DNA from: JBGPTF01 sp041490445
GTDB taxonomy: Bacteria; Acidobacteriota; Terriglobia; Acidiferrales; UBA7541
Length of the DNA: 64,000 bases
Direction of reading: 5' to 3'
Assembly: GCA_041490445.1 (NCBI GenBank)
Contig: JBGPTF010000011.1
Span: 62,001-126,000, forward strand
Position numbers and translations under genes: made by a program. Shown one piece after another: positions 34,128 through 42,363 of this stretch (its first letter is position 1; each line of letters starts with the position of its first letter). The notes beneath the pieces were generated by a model. It worked only from the letters and a program-made list of their open reading frames with translations, did not search any database and was not told the DNA's origin.

Positions 34128-36238
34128 TGCCCGCCTCCCGCGCCGGCCGCTCTGGGACCAGGCCCGCTCTGCTTCAAGGTGAGCAGATACGCCGTCAATT
34201 CCTTGATTTCATCCGAGGTGAACGCGCGCCGCGGTTCGATCGCTCCCGGAATCAGTTCCTGGGGATTCCGCAGCCAGACTTCGATCCATGCCGGCGTCAG
34301 CCAGTTCCCGGCGTTGTTCAGATTTGGCCCCACGTAGCCGCCGGTGGCGCCGATCGTGTGGCATGCCTGGCACTGGTATTTCACTTCGTAGAGTTGCTTG
34401 CCGAGCGCGGCCATCTGCGGCGTGAATTCCTTGCGCTCGATGGCGGCAGGATCGACGTCGGGATGCTGCATCACCATGCCGAAGTAATCGGCGATCACCG
34501 CGGCTTCGTGGTCCGTCATGTTGAACTGCGGCATGCGCAGGACCAGCGTTGGCCGGAGGGTTTGAGGACTCTTCAAGAACTGCACCAGCCATTGGCGTCC
34601 GGCGCGGCTGCCTTCGTAGCTAAGGTCCGGCGCGAGCGTACCTCCGTAGCCGTTAAACTCGTGGCAGACGTAGCATTTGTAGCGCTCGTAGACTTTCCCG
34701 AATTCGCCGGTCGGATGAAACTCCGCATCCTTCCGCGCGACGAGCAGCTTTTCCATGCCGCTGTTGGCCGGTGTGCCCGTCATGCTCAACAGCGCGGTGG
34801 TGAGCGCGTCCAGATCGGCTCGAGTCAGGTGATACTGAGGCATGCGCGCGGCCGGGTTCACCGAGAGCGGGTCCGTCACTTTCGCCTGGATGTAGGAGAT
34901 CAGGTTTCGCGGAATCTTCGATTCGCCGAACTCGAGTTGCGAAACATTTTTCCCGCCCAGTGCGGAAAGGTCCGGACCGAAATCCTTCTGCGGGCTGACG
35001 CCTTCAACCGCGTGGCAGCTCGCGCATCCTTTTTCGACAAAGAGCCGCCGGCCGAGCTGCACCTCCGCGTCCGTCGGTGCTCCGAGCTGCGGCACATCGC
35101 TTAATAGGTCCGGGTCGGTGAACTTCTCGCGGATGTACGCGGTCACCTTGTAGAGGTCCTCGTCGGACCATCCGTAGCGCGGCATCTTGCTGTGCGGAAG
35201 ATAGGACTGCGGGTCGCGCAGCCACGCCGCCAGCCAGTCCGGATTCACCTTGCTCCCGACTTTTGTCAGTTCCGGGCCGATGTCGCCGCCGATCAGGCTT
35301 GTCTCTCCGGCGCGCGTGACAGCTCGCGCATGGCAGGTCGAGCAGAACATCTGCCGGAAACGCAGCTCGCCCTGGTCCGCCAGGTCGGATTTCTTCGACA
35401 ACGCCGCCACGACGCGCGGATCGAATTTGTAGTGCTGGATCGGTTTCGCCTGCAACGTGCTCAGGTAGCCGGAAAGCGCGTGCAGCTCCTGTTCCGTCAG
35501 GCGGAACTTCGGCATTCGCGGCTCTGGTTCGTTCTCGTAGCCATTGACGACAGTGTTGCCGTCCGCGTCGGTGATCGTCCGCGGCTCCTTCAGCCATCTG
35601 TAAATCCACTCCCGGCTCACCTTGGTTCCAATGCTCGTCAAATCGGGGCCCAGCATGGCCGGCCGCTCGACGCCCTGCAACCGGTGACAGCCGATGCAGT
35701 TGAACTCCGCCAGTAGTTGCCGGCCGCGGTCGAGTCGGGGAGTCTGCGCCAAGTCACCTCGGTGGCACGTCCCGCAGGACGCTTGGATAAAATGAATCGG
35801 AAGGAGCGGCTGTTCCCAGGCCAGCGTCGTTTCGTGCGCCTCGGCGACCTCCGTGGCAGGGCCCTGCCCGCGATGGCAAACTACACAGCCCCACGGCAGG
35901 ACGGCGTGCGGTATGGGTGGGTGCTCGCGAAACGGCTGCGGCACGGATGCGCCGCTCAGGCTCGCCTGCGTGATCCCCTGGTGGCACGTGGTGCAGCGGT
36001 CTACCACTCCCATCTCGGGAATCCAGATCTGATCGATTCCGGGGCGAGAATCGGAAAGCAATCGCTTGGTATCGGGACGCGACTCCGCGAAGCGCACATA
36101 GTCGCGTTTGTAACGCTTCCACTCGCGTCGCAGGTCTTTCACCGGCGAAATGGCCAGTAGGGCTACGAAAATCACACTGCTGACCGCGAACACCAGCCGC
36201 ATCCGGCGCGAGACTTTGCCCATCTCCTCAGCCGACAT
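34124..36238 (-). CDS. membrane-anchored octahaem cytochrome c
   Basis: A 704-residue protein with one N-terminal membrane helix (about residues 14-32) and eight CxxCH sites: CTTCH (82), CVVCH (118), CGTCH (155), CIGCH (181), CSTCH (299), CASCH (405), CYVCH (522), CQACH (623). From haem 4 on, five units follow the class I pattern with CxxCH, GPDL/GPEL, a Trp, and MPxF/MPxY Met ligands about 100 residues apart, so this looks like tandem duplication joined to an N-terminal three-haem part. GGAGG precedes the ATG at 36238, which overlaps the cytochrome b gene by 11 bases. It is the cytochrome c subunit of the complex, in place of cytochrome c1 or f. Confidence 0.9.
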   Translation of the reverse strand: MSAEEMGKVSRRMRLVFAVSSVIFVALLAISPVKDLRREWKRYKRDYVRFAESRPDTKRLLSDSRPGIDQIWIPEMGVVDRCTTCHQGITQASLSGASVPQPFREHPPIPHAVLPWGCVVCHRGQGPATEVAEAHETTLAWEQPLLPIHFIQASCGTCHRGDLAQTPRLDRGRQLLAEFNCIGCHRLQGVERPAMLGPDLTSIGTKVSREWIYRWLKEPRTITDADGNTVVNGYENEPEPRMPKFRLTEQELHALSGYLSTLQAKPIQHYKFDPRVVAALSKKSDLADQGELRFRQMFCSTCHARAVTRAGETSLIGGDIGPELTKVGSKVNPDWLAAWLRDPQSYLPHSKMPRYGWSDEDLYKVTAYIREKFTDPDLLSDVPQLGAPTDAEVQLGRRLFVEKGCASCHAVEGVSPQKDFGPDLSALGGKNVSQLEFGESKIPRNLISYIQAKVTDPLSVNPAARMPQYHLTRADLDALTTALLSMTGTPANSGMEKLLVARKDAEFHPTGEFGKVYERYKCYVCHEFNGYGGTLAPDLSYEGSRAGRQWLVQFLKSPQTLRPTLVLRMPQFNMTDHEAAVIADYFGMVMQHPDVDPAAIERKEFTPQMAALGKQLYEVKYQCQACHTIGATGGYVGPNLNNAGNWLTPAWIEVWLRNPQELIPGAIEPRRAFTSDEIKELTAYLLTLKQSGPGPRAAGAGGGQ

Positions 36239-36953
36239 GCGACCTCCACGGCCACACCCACGACCACCCCGGCCCCCTGAAAAACGTTCCGACCACCGTG
36301 AGCACAACCGCCACGCAGATGAACCAGGTCATCACCCACCACGAGACCGGGCGCGTGCGCAAATATTCCGACCACTGCCGCCCGCCCGGCGCAGCGAAGT
36401 AGGAATAAACAACGAGGGCGCCGATCAAGACCGTCGGGACAAGCACCGTCCAGGCGACAAACGCGGCCTCGAAAATCACGATGGGGACCAGAGCGGCAAG
36501 GAATACCCGGAGCTGTTTCGTTCGGTTGGCTGCCCAGATCGGTTCGCTCTGGACATTGACGTTGAAGTACGGGATCACCACAAGCGCGATCACCACCAGC
36601 GTCGGGATGATAATTCCCGCGACGAGCGGCGGGAAATAATGCAACAACTCCTGCAAGCCGAGGAAGTACCACGGCGCCTTGGCAGGATTCGGTGTCAGCA
36701 GCGGATTCGCCAGTTGCTCGAGCGGCGCATCCCAAAACAGCGCGACCGCCACGAGCGCGATCATCAGCACCTGAAACGCAATCGCTTCGCGCAGCAGCAG
36801 GTGAGGAAAAACCATCACCTGCTTCCCGGCGTCGCCTTTCACTTTCGCGGAGGTCTTCCGCGTCAGGAAGACGAAGCGCCGGGGGCTCTTCAGCGCGTTG
36901 GAATCAAATCCAGCCTCCGAGTTATTTTTCTTTTCGTCCGTCATCGTCATCAC
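36228..36953 (-). CDS. cytochrome b, C-terminal part (subunit IV-like)
   Basis: A 241-residue protein with about five helices and no haem-ligating His pairs, corresponding to the C-terminal half of cytochrome b or b6f subunit IV, extended by further helices. The Qo-site loop reads NPAKAPWYFLGLQELLHYF, where APWY stands for the usual PEWY, a substitution that alters quinol oxidation. A Lys/Glu-rich N-terminal stretch of about 40 residues precedes the first helix. The gene overlaps the N-terminal cytochrome b gene by about 32 bases; ATG choice at the very start (MMTM) is uncertain by a few codons. Confidence 0.88.
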   Translation of the reverse strand: MMTMTDEKKNNSEAGFDSNALKSPRRFVFLTRKTSAKVKGDAGKQVMVFPHLLLREAIAFQVLMIALVAVALFWDAPLEQLANPLLTPNPAKAPWYFLGLQELLHYFPPLVAGIIIPTLVVIALVVIPYFNVNVQSEPIWAANRTKQLRVFLAALVPIVIFEAAFVAWTVLVPTVLIGALVVYSYFAAPGGRQWSEYLRTRPVSWWVMTWFICVAVVLTVVGTFFRGPGWSWVWPWRSHVG

Positions 36954-37680
36954 GCACGGTCAAGCCGCCGTCCTTCTGCACGCGCCAGAAATGAATGCCG
37001 ATGAATCCAATCGCCAGCAGCGGCAGAACCACGCAGTGCAGCACGTAGAACCGCAGCAAGGCGTTTTCCCCCACCAGGTTCCCGCCGAGCAGCAGGAACC
37101 GGGTATCCTTTCCCAAAAAGGGCATCGCCGATATGATGTTTGTCCCCACCGTGATGGCCCAGAAGGCCAATTGGTCCCACGGAAGCAGATACCCGGTGTA
37201 GCTCAGAAAAAGCGTAAGCAGCAGCAGCACCACCCCCACCACCCAGTTGAACTCGTGCGGCGGCTTGTAGCCTCCGCGATAGAACACGTGGAACATGTGC
37301 GCGAAAACCAGGAGCACCATCAAGTGCGCCGCCAGACGGTGCAGGTTGCGGAGAAAAACGCCGTTCGAAACTGCGAAGCGCAGGTCTTTCATGTCCCGAT
37401 AGGCCTGCGGGACGGCCGGGTGGTAGTAGAACATTAGCAGTACGCCCGTAACCGTCAGCACGATGAACAGCAGAAAAGAAACCGATCCCAGGTAGTACGT
37501 CGCCCGCGCCCGCAGCGATTTCTCCCGCACCTTCACCGGCAAAAAGTGGAGGAACAGGTTCCCAAAGATTGCCAGGCTGCGCGTTCGGTTCGTAAGCGCC
37601 GGGCCGCGCCGGAAGATGGATTTCCAGACGCGCGTGCCGCGCAATCGCTCGAGCGCCTGATGAATGGGAGTGCTTGCCAT
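36922..37680 (-). CDS. cytochrome b, N-terminal part (b6-like)
   Basis: A 252-residue protein with four core helices. Haem ligands are visible: helix B has LHRLAAHLMVLLVFAH (His pair with 13 residues between), helix D LHCVVLPLLAIGFIGIH with 14 residues between, the b6-type spacing. Between them is TGYLLPWDQLAFWA. Splitting of cytochrome b into two genes is also a b6f-like trait. It lies 9 bases after the Rieske gene. It moves electrons across the membrane between quinone sites. Confidence 0.93.
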   Translation of the reverse strand: MASTPIHQALERLRGTRVWKSIFRRGPALTNRTRSLAIFGNLFLHFLPVKVREKSLRARATYYLGSVSFLLFIVLTVTGVLLMFYYHPAVPQAYRDMKDLRFAVSNGVFLRNLHRLAAHLMVLLVFAHMFHVFYRGGYKPPHEFNWVVGVVLLLLTLFLSYTGYLLPWDQLAFWAITVGTNIISAMPFLGKDTRFLLLGGNLVGENALLRFYVLHCVVLPLLAIGFIGIHFWRVQKDGGLTVRDDDDGRKEK

Positions 37681-37688
37681 CGTTCGCC

Positions 37689-38195
37689 TCAGACCCTCAG
37701 AACCTGGCTCGATTTGATTGTCCCGAGTTTGTCCACCTGCAATTCGCCGTCAGCCGTCAGCGTAATTTGGAAATGCGGCAATGGCCGCGGCGCCGGACCG
37801 GCTACTTTGGTTCCATCCCGCTTGAATTTGCTTCCATGGCACGGGCACTCAATCAGGCTATCCTCGGGCTTCCACTGGGTGATGCAGCCAAGATGCGTGC
37901 AGATCGATGAAACCGCGTAAAAACCCTCCGCCATCCGCACGATGTACACCTGCTGGTCCGGCAGGTAGGTGACCGTATTGACGGGATACTGGTCGGGGTT
38001 TCCGGCCCGAAATCGGGACGGCGGTTCGAACAAAACATTCGGCGACATGTAGCGGTAGGTCACCGCCACCGAACCCAACCCTGCAATCCCCAGCGCGCTG
38101 AGCGCGATCTCGTTCAGAAAATCGCGCCGCGTGACTCCACCGTCCGCCTGTTTCGACTCCTCCGGTTGCTTCTTGCCTTTGTCCGCTTCGCTCAT
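37689..38195 (-). CDS. Rieske iron-sulfur protein
   Basis: A 168-residue protein. The N-terminus has a Tat-type motif (VTRRDFLNEIALSALGIAGLG) that serves as membrane anchor; the cluster-binding loops CTHLGC and CPCHGSKF bind the [2Fe-2S] centre by two Cys and two His. Its ATG overlaps the stop of the flavoprotein gene (ATGA). It takes an electron from quinol at the Qo site. Confidence 0.95.
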   Translation of the reverse strand: MSEADKGKKQPEESKQADGGVTRRDFLNEIALSALGIAGLGSVAVTYRYMSPNVLFEPPSRFRAGNPDQYPVNTVTYLPDQQVYIVRMAEGFYAVSSICTHLGCITQWKPEDSLIECPCHGSKFKRDGTKVAGPAPRPLPHFQITLTADGELQVDKLGTIKSSQVLRV

Positions 38196-40144
38196 ACGCG
38201 CACCACGATCTTCTCGACTGGCACGAGGTCCGGATCGTGATGAAAAACCTCAAAGGCTTCCATCGTGATCGTGTGGGCCGGGCATCGCTCGGCGCACAAG
38301 CCGCAGCGGATGCAGATCGTCTCGTCCTTCACCATCACCGACCCTTCGCCTCGCTCGAGGTCGTCGATCGCCAGATGCTGCAGCGTGCCCGGCTGGTAGG
38401 TGGCGTCGGCCGCGAGCCGGGCCTTAACTTCCTCGGAGAAAGTGAACTGCCTGAGCGGGATCAACTGGAGACAGTTTTCCGGACAGACGTCAACGCAGCC
38501 GCCGCACAAGATGCACTCGGTGCCTTCTTCTTCGTTCCCATCGAAGATCGTGTTGATCCAGCAGCGCAGGCATCGGGAAGCTTCTTCTCTCGCCTGCGTT
38601 TCGGTGAAGCCGGTTTCCACTTCCGCGATCCCGGTCCGTCGCTCAATCGGAATGATGGGGACAGCGAGCCGTGAGTATTCGTCGAAGTGCTCGGCCATTT
38701 CGTGATGGTCGAGCACGGTGATCTGCACGAATTTCGGCTTTGGTTTCCACTCCGCACCGCGCAGATAGCGATCGATGCCTTCGGCGGCGCGCTTGCCGTC
38801 GGCTACGGCGCTGATGATCAGCCGGGGGCCGAAGGCAATGTCGCCCGCGGCGAAGATACCCGGCGCGGTGGTCATCAGCGTTTCCGAATCAATCTTGACG
38901 GTGCCCTGGCGGGTGGTCTCGATCCCGTCCTCGGCTTTGAGAAAAGAAAGGTCGGACGCCTGCCCGATCGCGAGGATCAGGGTGTCGCAAGGAATCACCG
39001 ACTCGGAGCCTTCGGCGAACGTCGGATGGAAGCGATGGTCGGCATCAAAAACGGAGGTGCAGCGGATCGTCTCCACCCCGGTGAGCTTTCCCTTCACGCC
39101 GATAAATTGCTTCGGGCCGAGTGAGGGATGAATCTTCAGCCCTTCCTCCATCCCCTCTTCGATCTCCTCTTCGAACGCCGGCATCTCCTCGCGGGATTCG
39201 AGGCAGACCAGATGAACTTCGCGAGCGCCCATGCGCAGCGCGGCGCGCGAAACGTCCATCAACTCCTTCATCGCCACGCTCATTTCGCTCTCGCTCAGGC
39301 TGTCGGGGAGCAGCTCGCTGCTCAGCGTCTCGAGTGTGACTTTCTGCTGCTGGCGCAACGCGGAGCGCGCCACGTCGATCGCCACGTTGCCGCCGCCGAT
39401 AACGATCACCTTCTTGCCGATCGAGAAGCGGTAGCCCAAATTGACGTTGAGCAGAAAATCGATTCCCTTGATCACGCCGTCGAGTTCATGACCAGGGACG
39501 TTCAAATCGCGGCTGCGATGCAGCCCGAAAGCAAGCAGCACTGCCTGGTAACCCTGCGCGCGAAGATCCTCGAGTGAGAAATCTTTCCCGAGCCGCGCGT
39601 TCACTCGCAGCTCCGGTCCCAGGTCCAGAATTTCGCGGATTTGCGCCTGGAGTACGTCGCGCGGCAGACGATATTCCGGTATGCCCAGTTGGAGCATTCC
39701 GCCCGGCACCGGGGCCGCCTCGAACACCGTCACCGCATAGCCGAGCAGCGCCAGGTCATGCGCCGCGGAAAGTCCCGCAGGGCCTGAGCCGATCACGGCA
39801 ACTTTTTCTTGGCGGGTGACTTTCGGCTTCTCGGGGAACATTTCGAGCGGGTTGCGGGATTCCGGTCCGTAGCGCTCGGTGAGGAAACGCTTCAGCGCGC
39901 GAATGGAAATCGGCGCGTCGAATTTGCCGCGCCGGCAATCCGTTTCGCAGGGGTGGCCGCAGACGCGCCCGCAGATGGAAGCGAACGGATTGGGGTCGCG
40001 GGCATAGCGGTACGCCTCTTCGTATCGCCCTTCGGCGATCAGGGTGACGTATCGCCCCGCTTGCGTATGGACTGGACAGGCCTGCATGCAGGGAAAATTC
40101 GACTCCAGCCAGTCCAGGTCCACGAGTTTGGTGCGAGCCTTCAC
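38192..40144 (-). CDS. GltD-like NAD(P)H flavoprotein with two ferredoxin domains
   Basis: A 650-residue protein. Order: an N-terminal [4Fe-4S]-type Cys cluster (CMQACPVH and CGRVCGHPCETDC), an FAD Rossmann motif (VAVIGSGPAGLSAAHDLALL), the NAD(P) site with KVIVIGGGNVAIDVARSAL, the second FAD stretch (GIFAAGDIAFGPRLI), and a C-terminal ferredoxin pair (CILCGGCVDVCPENC and CIRCGLCAERCPAHT). Alone it resembles the small subunit of glutamate synthase, but no gltB is nearby and its coupling to the Rieske gene suggests it passes electrons between NAD(P)H and the Rieske/cytochrome b complex. GTG start; its ribosome site is weak. Confidence 0.87.
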   Translation of the reverse strand: MKARTKLVDLDWLESNFPCMQACPVHTQAGRYVTLIAEGRYEEAYRYARDPNPFASICGRVCGHPCETDCRRGKFDAPISIRALKRFLTERYGPESRNPLEMFPEKPKVTRQEKVAVIGSGPAGLSAAHDLALLGYAVTVFEAAPVPGGMLQLGIPEYRLPRDVLQAQIREILDLGPELRVNARLGKDFSLEDLRAQGYQAVLLAFGLHRSRDLNVPGHELDGVIKGIDFLLNVNLGYRFSIGKKVIVIGGGNVAIDVARSALRQQQKVTLETLSSELLPDSLSESEMSVAMKELMDVSRAALRMGAREVHLVCLESREEMPAFEEEIEEGMEEGLKIHPSLGPKQFIGVKGKLTGVETIRCTSVFDADHRFHPTFAEGSESVIPCDTLILAIGQASDLSFLKAEDGIETTRQGTVKIDSETLMTTAPGIFAAGDIAFGPRLIISAVADGKRAAEGIDRYLRGAEWKPKPKFVQITVLDHHEMAEHFDEYSRLAVPIIPIERRTGIAEVETGFTETQAREEASRCLRCWINTIFDGNEEEGTECILCGGCVDVCPENCLQLIPLRQFTFSEEVKARLAADATYQPGTLQHLAIDDLERGEGSVMVKDETICIRCGLCAERCPAHTITMEAFEVFHHDPDLVPVEKIVVRV

Positions 40145-40169
40145 GCGCTCGCCACGCCGTGTATCACGT

Positions 40170-40781
40170 CTACTTCTTGACTGTCAATTCGACAGTGGCG
40201 GTGGCGGCGGTGACGTCAATCGTCTGCGTCGTCGGTTTTCCTTCTTCGCTCCAGGTCTTCAGCGTGTACTGTCCGGGAGGCACTCCCTTGATTTCGAAAT
40301 TGCCCTCCTTGTCGGTCACGGCGAAATACGGCGTGGGAACCACCACCAGGTAGCCGGACATCTCCGGATGCACGTTGCAAAGGAGCGGAGCGGCGCCCAG
40401 GTCGTTGAACTGAAATGATTTCTTCTCGCCCTTGGGCCAGGTGCCCAGGTTGTGCTGGAGCTTCTTGTTCCCGCTGATAGAAGGCCAATAGACGTTGTGG
40501 CCCACGGGGTCGCTGTTCAAGAAATCTACCGTCGTGCCCTTCAACACCACGGTCACGTGCGGCTCGAACTTCAGTTTGGCCTGGTCGATCACCACGTGTT
40601 TGGCGGGCGCCTCGAAGTTCTTGCCGGGGATGGCATCCACGTAGACGGCGATATTCTCCGCGGAGCGCATTCCCTGCACCGTCACCTTTCCTTTCACCTC
40701 TCCCGCCCAGCTCAGGCTGGCCAGGAGCAATGCGCCGAGCAGCATCCCGGCCAACACTGCGACCCTCTTAAAATTCCCCAT
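40170..40781 (-). CDS. secreted cupredoxin with carboxypeptidase-regulatory-like domain
   Basis: A 203-residue protein with a signal peptide (about residues 1-26, ending SWAGEV). A cupredoxin core contains type 1 copper ligands: His in DPVGHNVYW and the short CNVHPEM loop with Cys, His and Met. A C-terminal beta domain (GNFEIKGVPPGQYTLKTW) is of the carboxypeptidase-regulatory type. It could carry electrons in the periplasm between outer membrane and cytochromes. 25 bases upstream of the flavoprotein gene. Confidence 0.82.
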   Translation of the reverse strand: MGNFKRVAVLAGMLLGALLLASLSWAGEVKGKVTVQGMRSAENIAVYVDAIPGKNFEAPAKHVVIDQAKLKFEPHVTVVLKGTTVDFLNSDPVGHNVYWPSISGNKKLQHNLGTWPKGEKKSFQFNDLGAAPLLCNVHPEMSGYLVVVPTPYFAVTDKEGNFEIKGVPPGQYTLKTWSEEGKPTTQTIDVTAATATVELTVKK

Positions 40782-40834
40782 GATCTATTCTCCTCTGCCT
40801 GTGAGTGCCGGCCATCGGCCGGATCGAGCTAATT

Positions 40835-42289
40835 CTAGAATACAAAATCAATTCCGCTCACGAATCCGTTCGCCCGGAAAAACTTTGCCGTCGCCGGATC
40901 CTCCTGCTCCCAGCGGCGCTGGTACTCGAACCCCAGTTTGATGTTCGCGCGAACGAACATCTGCACCCCTGGGCTGAAGCGGTTGCGCGTATTGGTGCGG
41001 GAGAGCCCGTTCAGGAAATCGGTGGGCGAGTTCACTACGTCGTAGCGCATCAGGCCGATCAGCCACGGATAGAACCAGTATTCCGTCTCGACGAACCCGC
41101 CTCCGAAGGTGACTGGCGTCCCCCGCACGAATCCGTCTTCGCTGCTATTCAGCACATCATTTGTGTCGTGGCCGTACATGCCGAGACCCCACAGCTCGAA
41201 TTGGCGGTACTTGAAACGAAAATCGCCGCCGACACGATAGAACGGTTGGCGGAGGGTCGGCAAGCCCGGGAAGAGAACGGCATCCATGTTTTGTGCGTTG
41301 CGCCCGTAGTAGCCGAACGCGCCCAGCCGGAGCGACGTATGGTCCCGCGGACCGGTCGGGCCGGCCGCCTGGATTTCGTGCCTCACACTTGCATCCCGCT
41401 CGAGATTGAATCTCTGCGACACGCGAACATAGACATCCTTGAAGTTTCGCGCCGCGGGGGCGTCGTTGCTTCCGTTGACCAGCGCGACCGACCACGTGAA
41501 GTTGCCGTCGTTCGGGTAGCCGCTGAATTCGATGCCGCGCTGCGGTGCTCCGATCACGAAGGGATTGGCCGTCGTGCCCGGCACCGCGCCGACTCCCGTG
41601 CAATCCGGATTGTTGACGCACCCTGCCTGGCCGTAAATGTCGTAATCGCTCATATTGATCGAGCGCGCTTGCGTGAACGGCAGATCCAGTTCAAATTGTC
41701 CGAAGCGGACGTTCAGCGCGTCCTTCGGCAGATGCAGGTAATGGCCGAGGTCGTTCACCTTCAAATACCCGTCTCCGAGGCCGCCAGCCGCGCCGGAGCC
41801 GCCCGTCGAGAGGTCGTCGTCTATCCAAAACGACAGCGTCGACCCAAAACTGCCGGCCGCGATCACCGTAAACGTGTTGGGAACGAACAGGTCCGTCCGC
41901 GGCACGACTCCTGAGCCCACCGGTATCTTGCTGTTGTACTGGGCGAAGCCGGTGTAGCGGAATCCGAGTGGCAGAGTGCCGGGCAATTCGCCCGGATAGA
42001 CGGCCTTCGGGAACACGTCCTTCTGCGCCTTGGCGCCCAGGAGCACCGGTGGCTCCTTCACGAAAACCTCGTCATCTTTCGGGAATTTGAAGCCGTTCTT
42101 CTTGAACGCTTCGCCGAAGTCGTTCAGTTCGGGATAGTTGCTGTGGCAGGTGGTGCAGGAGGTTTGATACTTCCGCGCGAATGCGGGAATCGCGGAGGCG
42201 CGGGGTACCGCAGTCATCGCAACCCAGAGAAGAAAACCGATCCCCAGAGCCGAGAACAACGCGCTGACGATGATCTTTCGATTGGACAT
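40835..42289 (-). CDS. fused monohaem cytochrome c-porin (Cyc2-like outer-membrane protein)
   Basis: A 484-residue protein. A signal peptide (to about residue 32) is followed directly by AIPAFARKYQTSCTTCHSNY, a CxxCH haem site near the mature N-terminus, then LNDFGEAFKKNGFKFP and about 400 residues with alternating hydrophobic and polar strands and aromatic girdles ending in IDFVF, as expected of a beta-barrel. This architecture is that of Cyc2-type and related cytochrome-porins, in which haem sits in or near the barrel to pass electrons across the outer membrane. Start: ATG 42289, with AAGGAG 9 bases upstream. Relation to iron oxidation is unproven. Confidence 0.8.
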   Translation of the reverse strand: MSNRKIIVSALFSALGIGFLLWVAMTAVPRASAIPAFARKYQTSCTTCHSNYPELNDFGEAFKKNGFKFPKDDEVFVKEPPVLLGAKAQKDVFPKAVYPGELPGTLPLGFRYTGFAQYNSKIPVGSGVVPRTDLFVPNTFTVIAAGSFGSTLSFWIDDDLSTGGSGAAGGLGDGYLKVNDLGHYLHLPKDALNVRFGQFELDLPFTQARSINMSDYDIYGQAGCVNNPDCTGVGAVPGTTANPFVIGAPQRGIEFSGYPNDGNFTWSVALVNGSNDAPAARNFKDVYVRVSQRFNLERDASVRHEIQAAGPTGPRDHTSLRLGAFGYYGRNAQNMDAVLFPGLPTLRQPFYRVGGDFRFKYRQFELWGLGMYGHDTNDVLNSSEDGFVRGTPVTFGGGFVETEYWFYPWLIGLMRYDVVNSPTDFLNGLSRTNTRNRFSPGVQMFVRANIKLGFEYQRRWEQEDPATAKFFRANGFVSGIDFVF

Positions 42290-42363
42290 GTTCATCATCT
42301 CCTTGCCCTCATGGTTCGCAGCTCCTGGCGCTAGGCACGCCGCGCCGAAAGCTTGCGCGATTC

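Noticed and set aside
38192..40144. Glutamate synthase small subunit
   Set aside because: No large-subunit gene is nearby, ferredoxin domains are added, and the gene is coupled to the Rieske gene.
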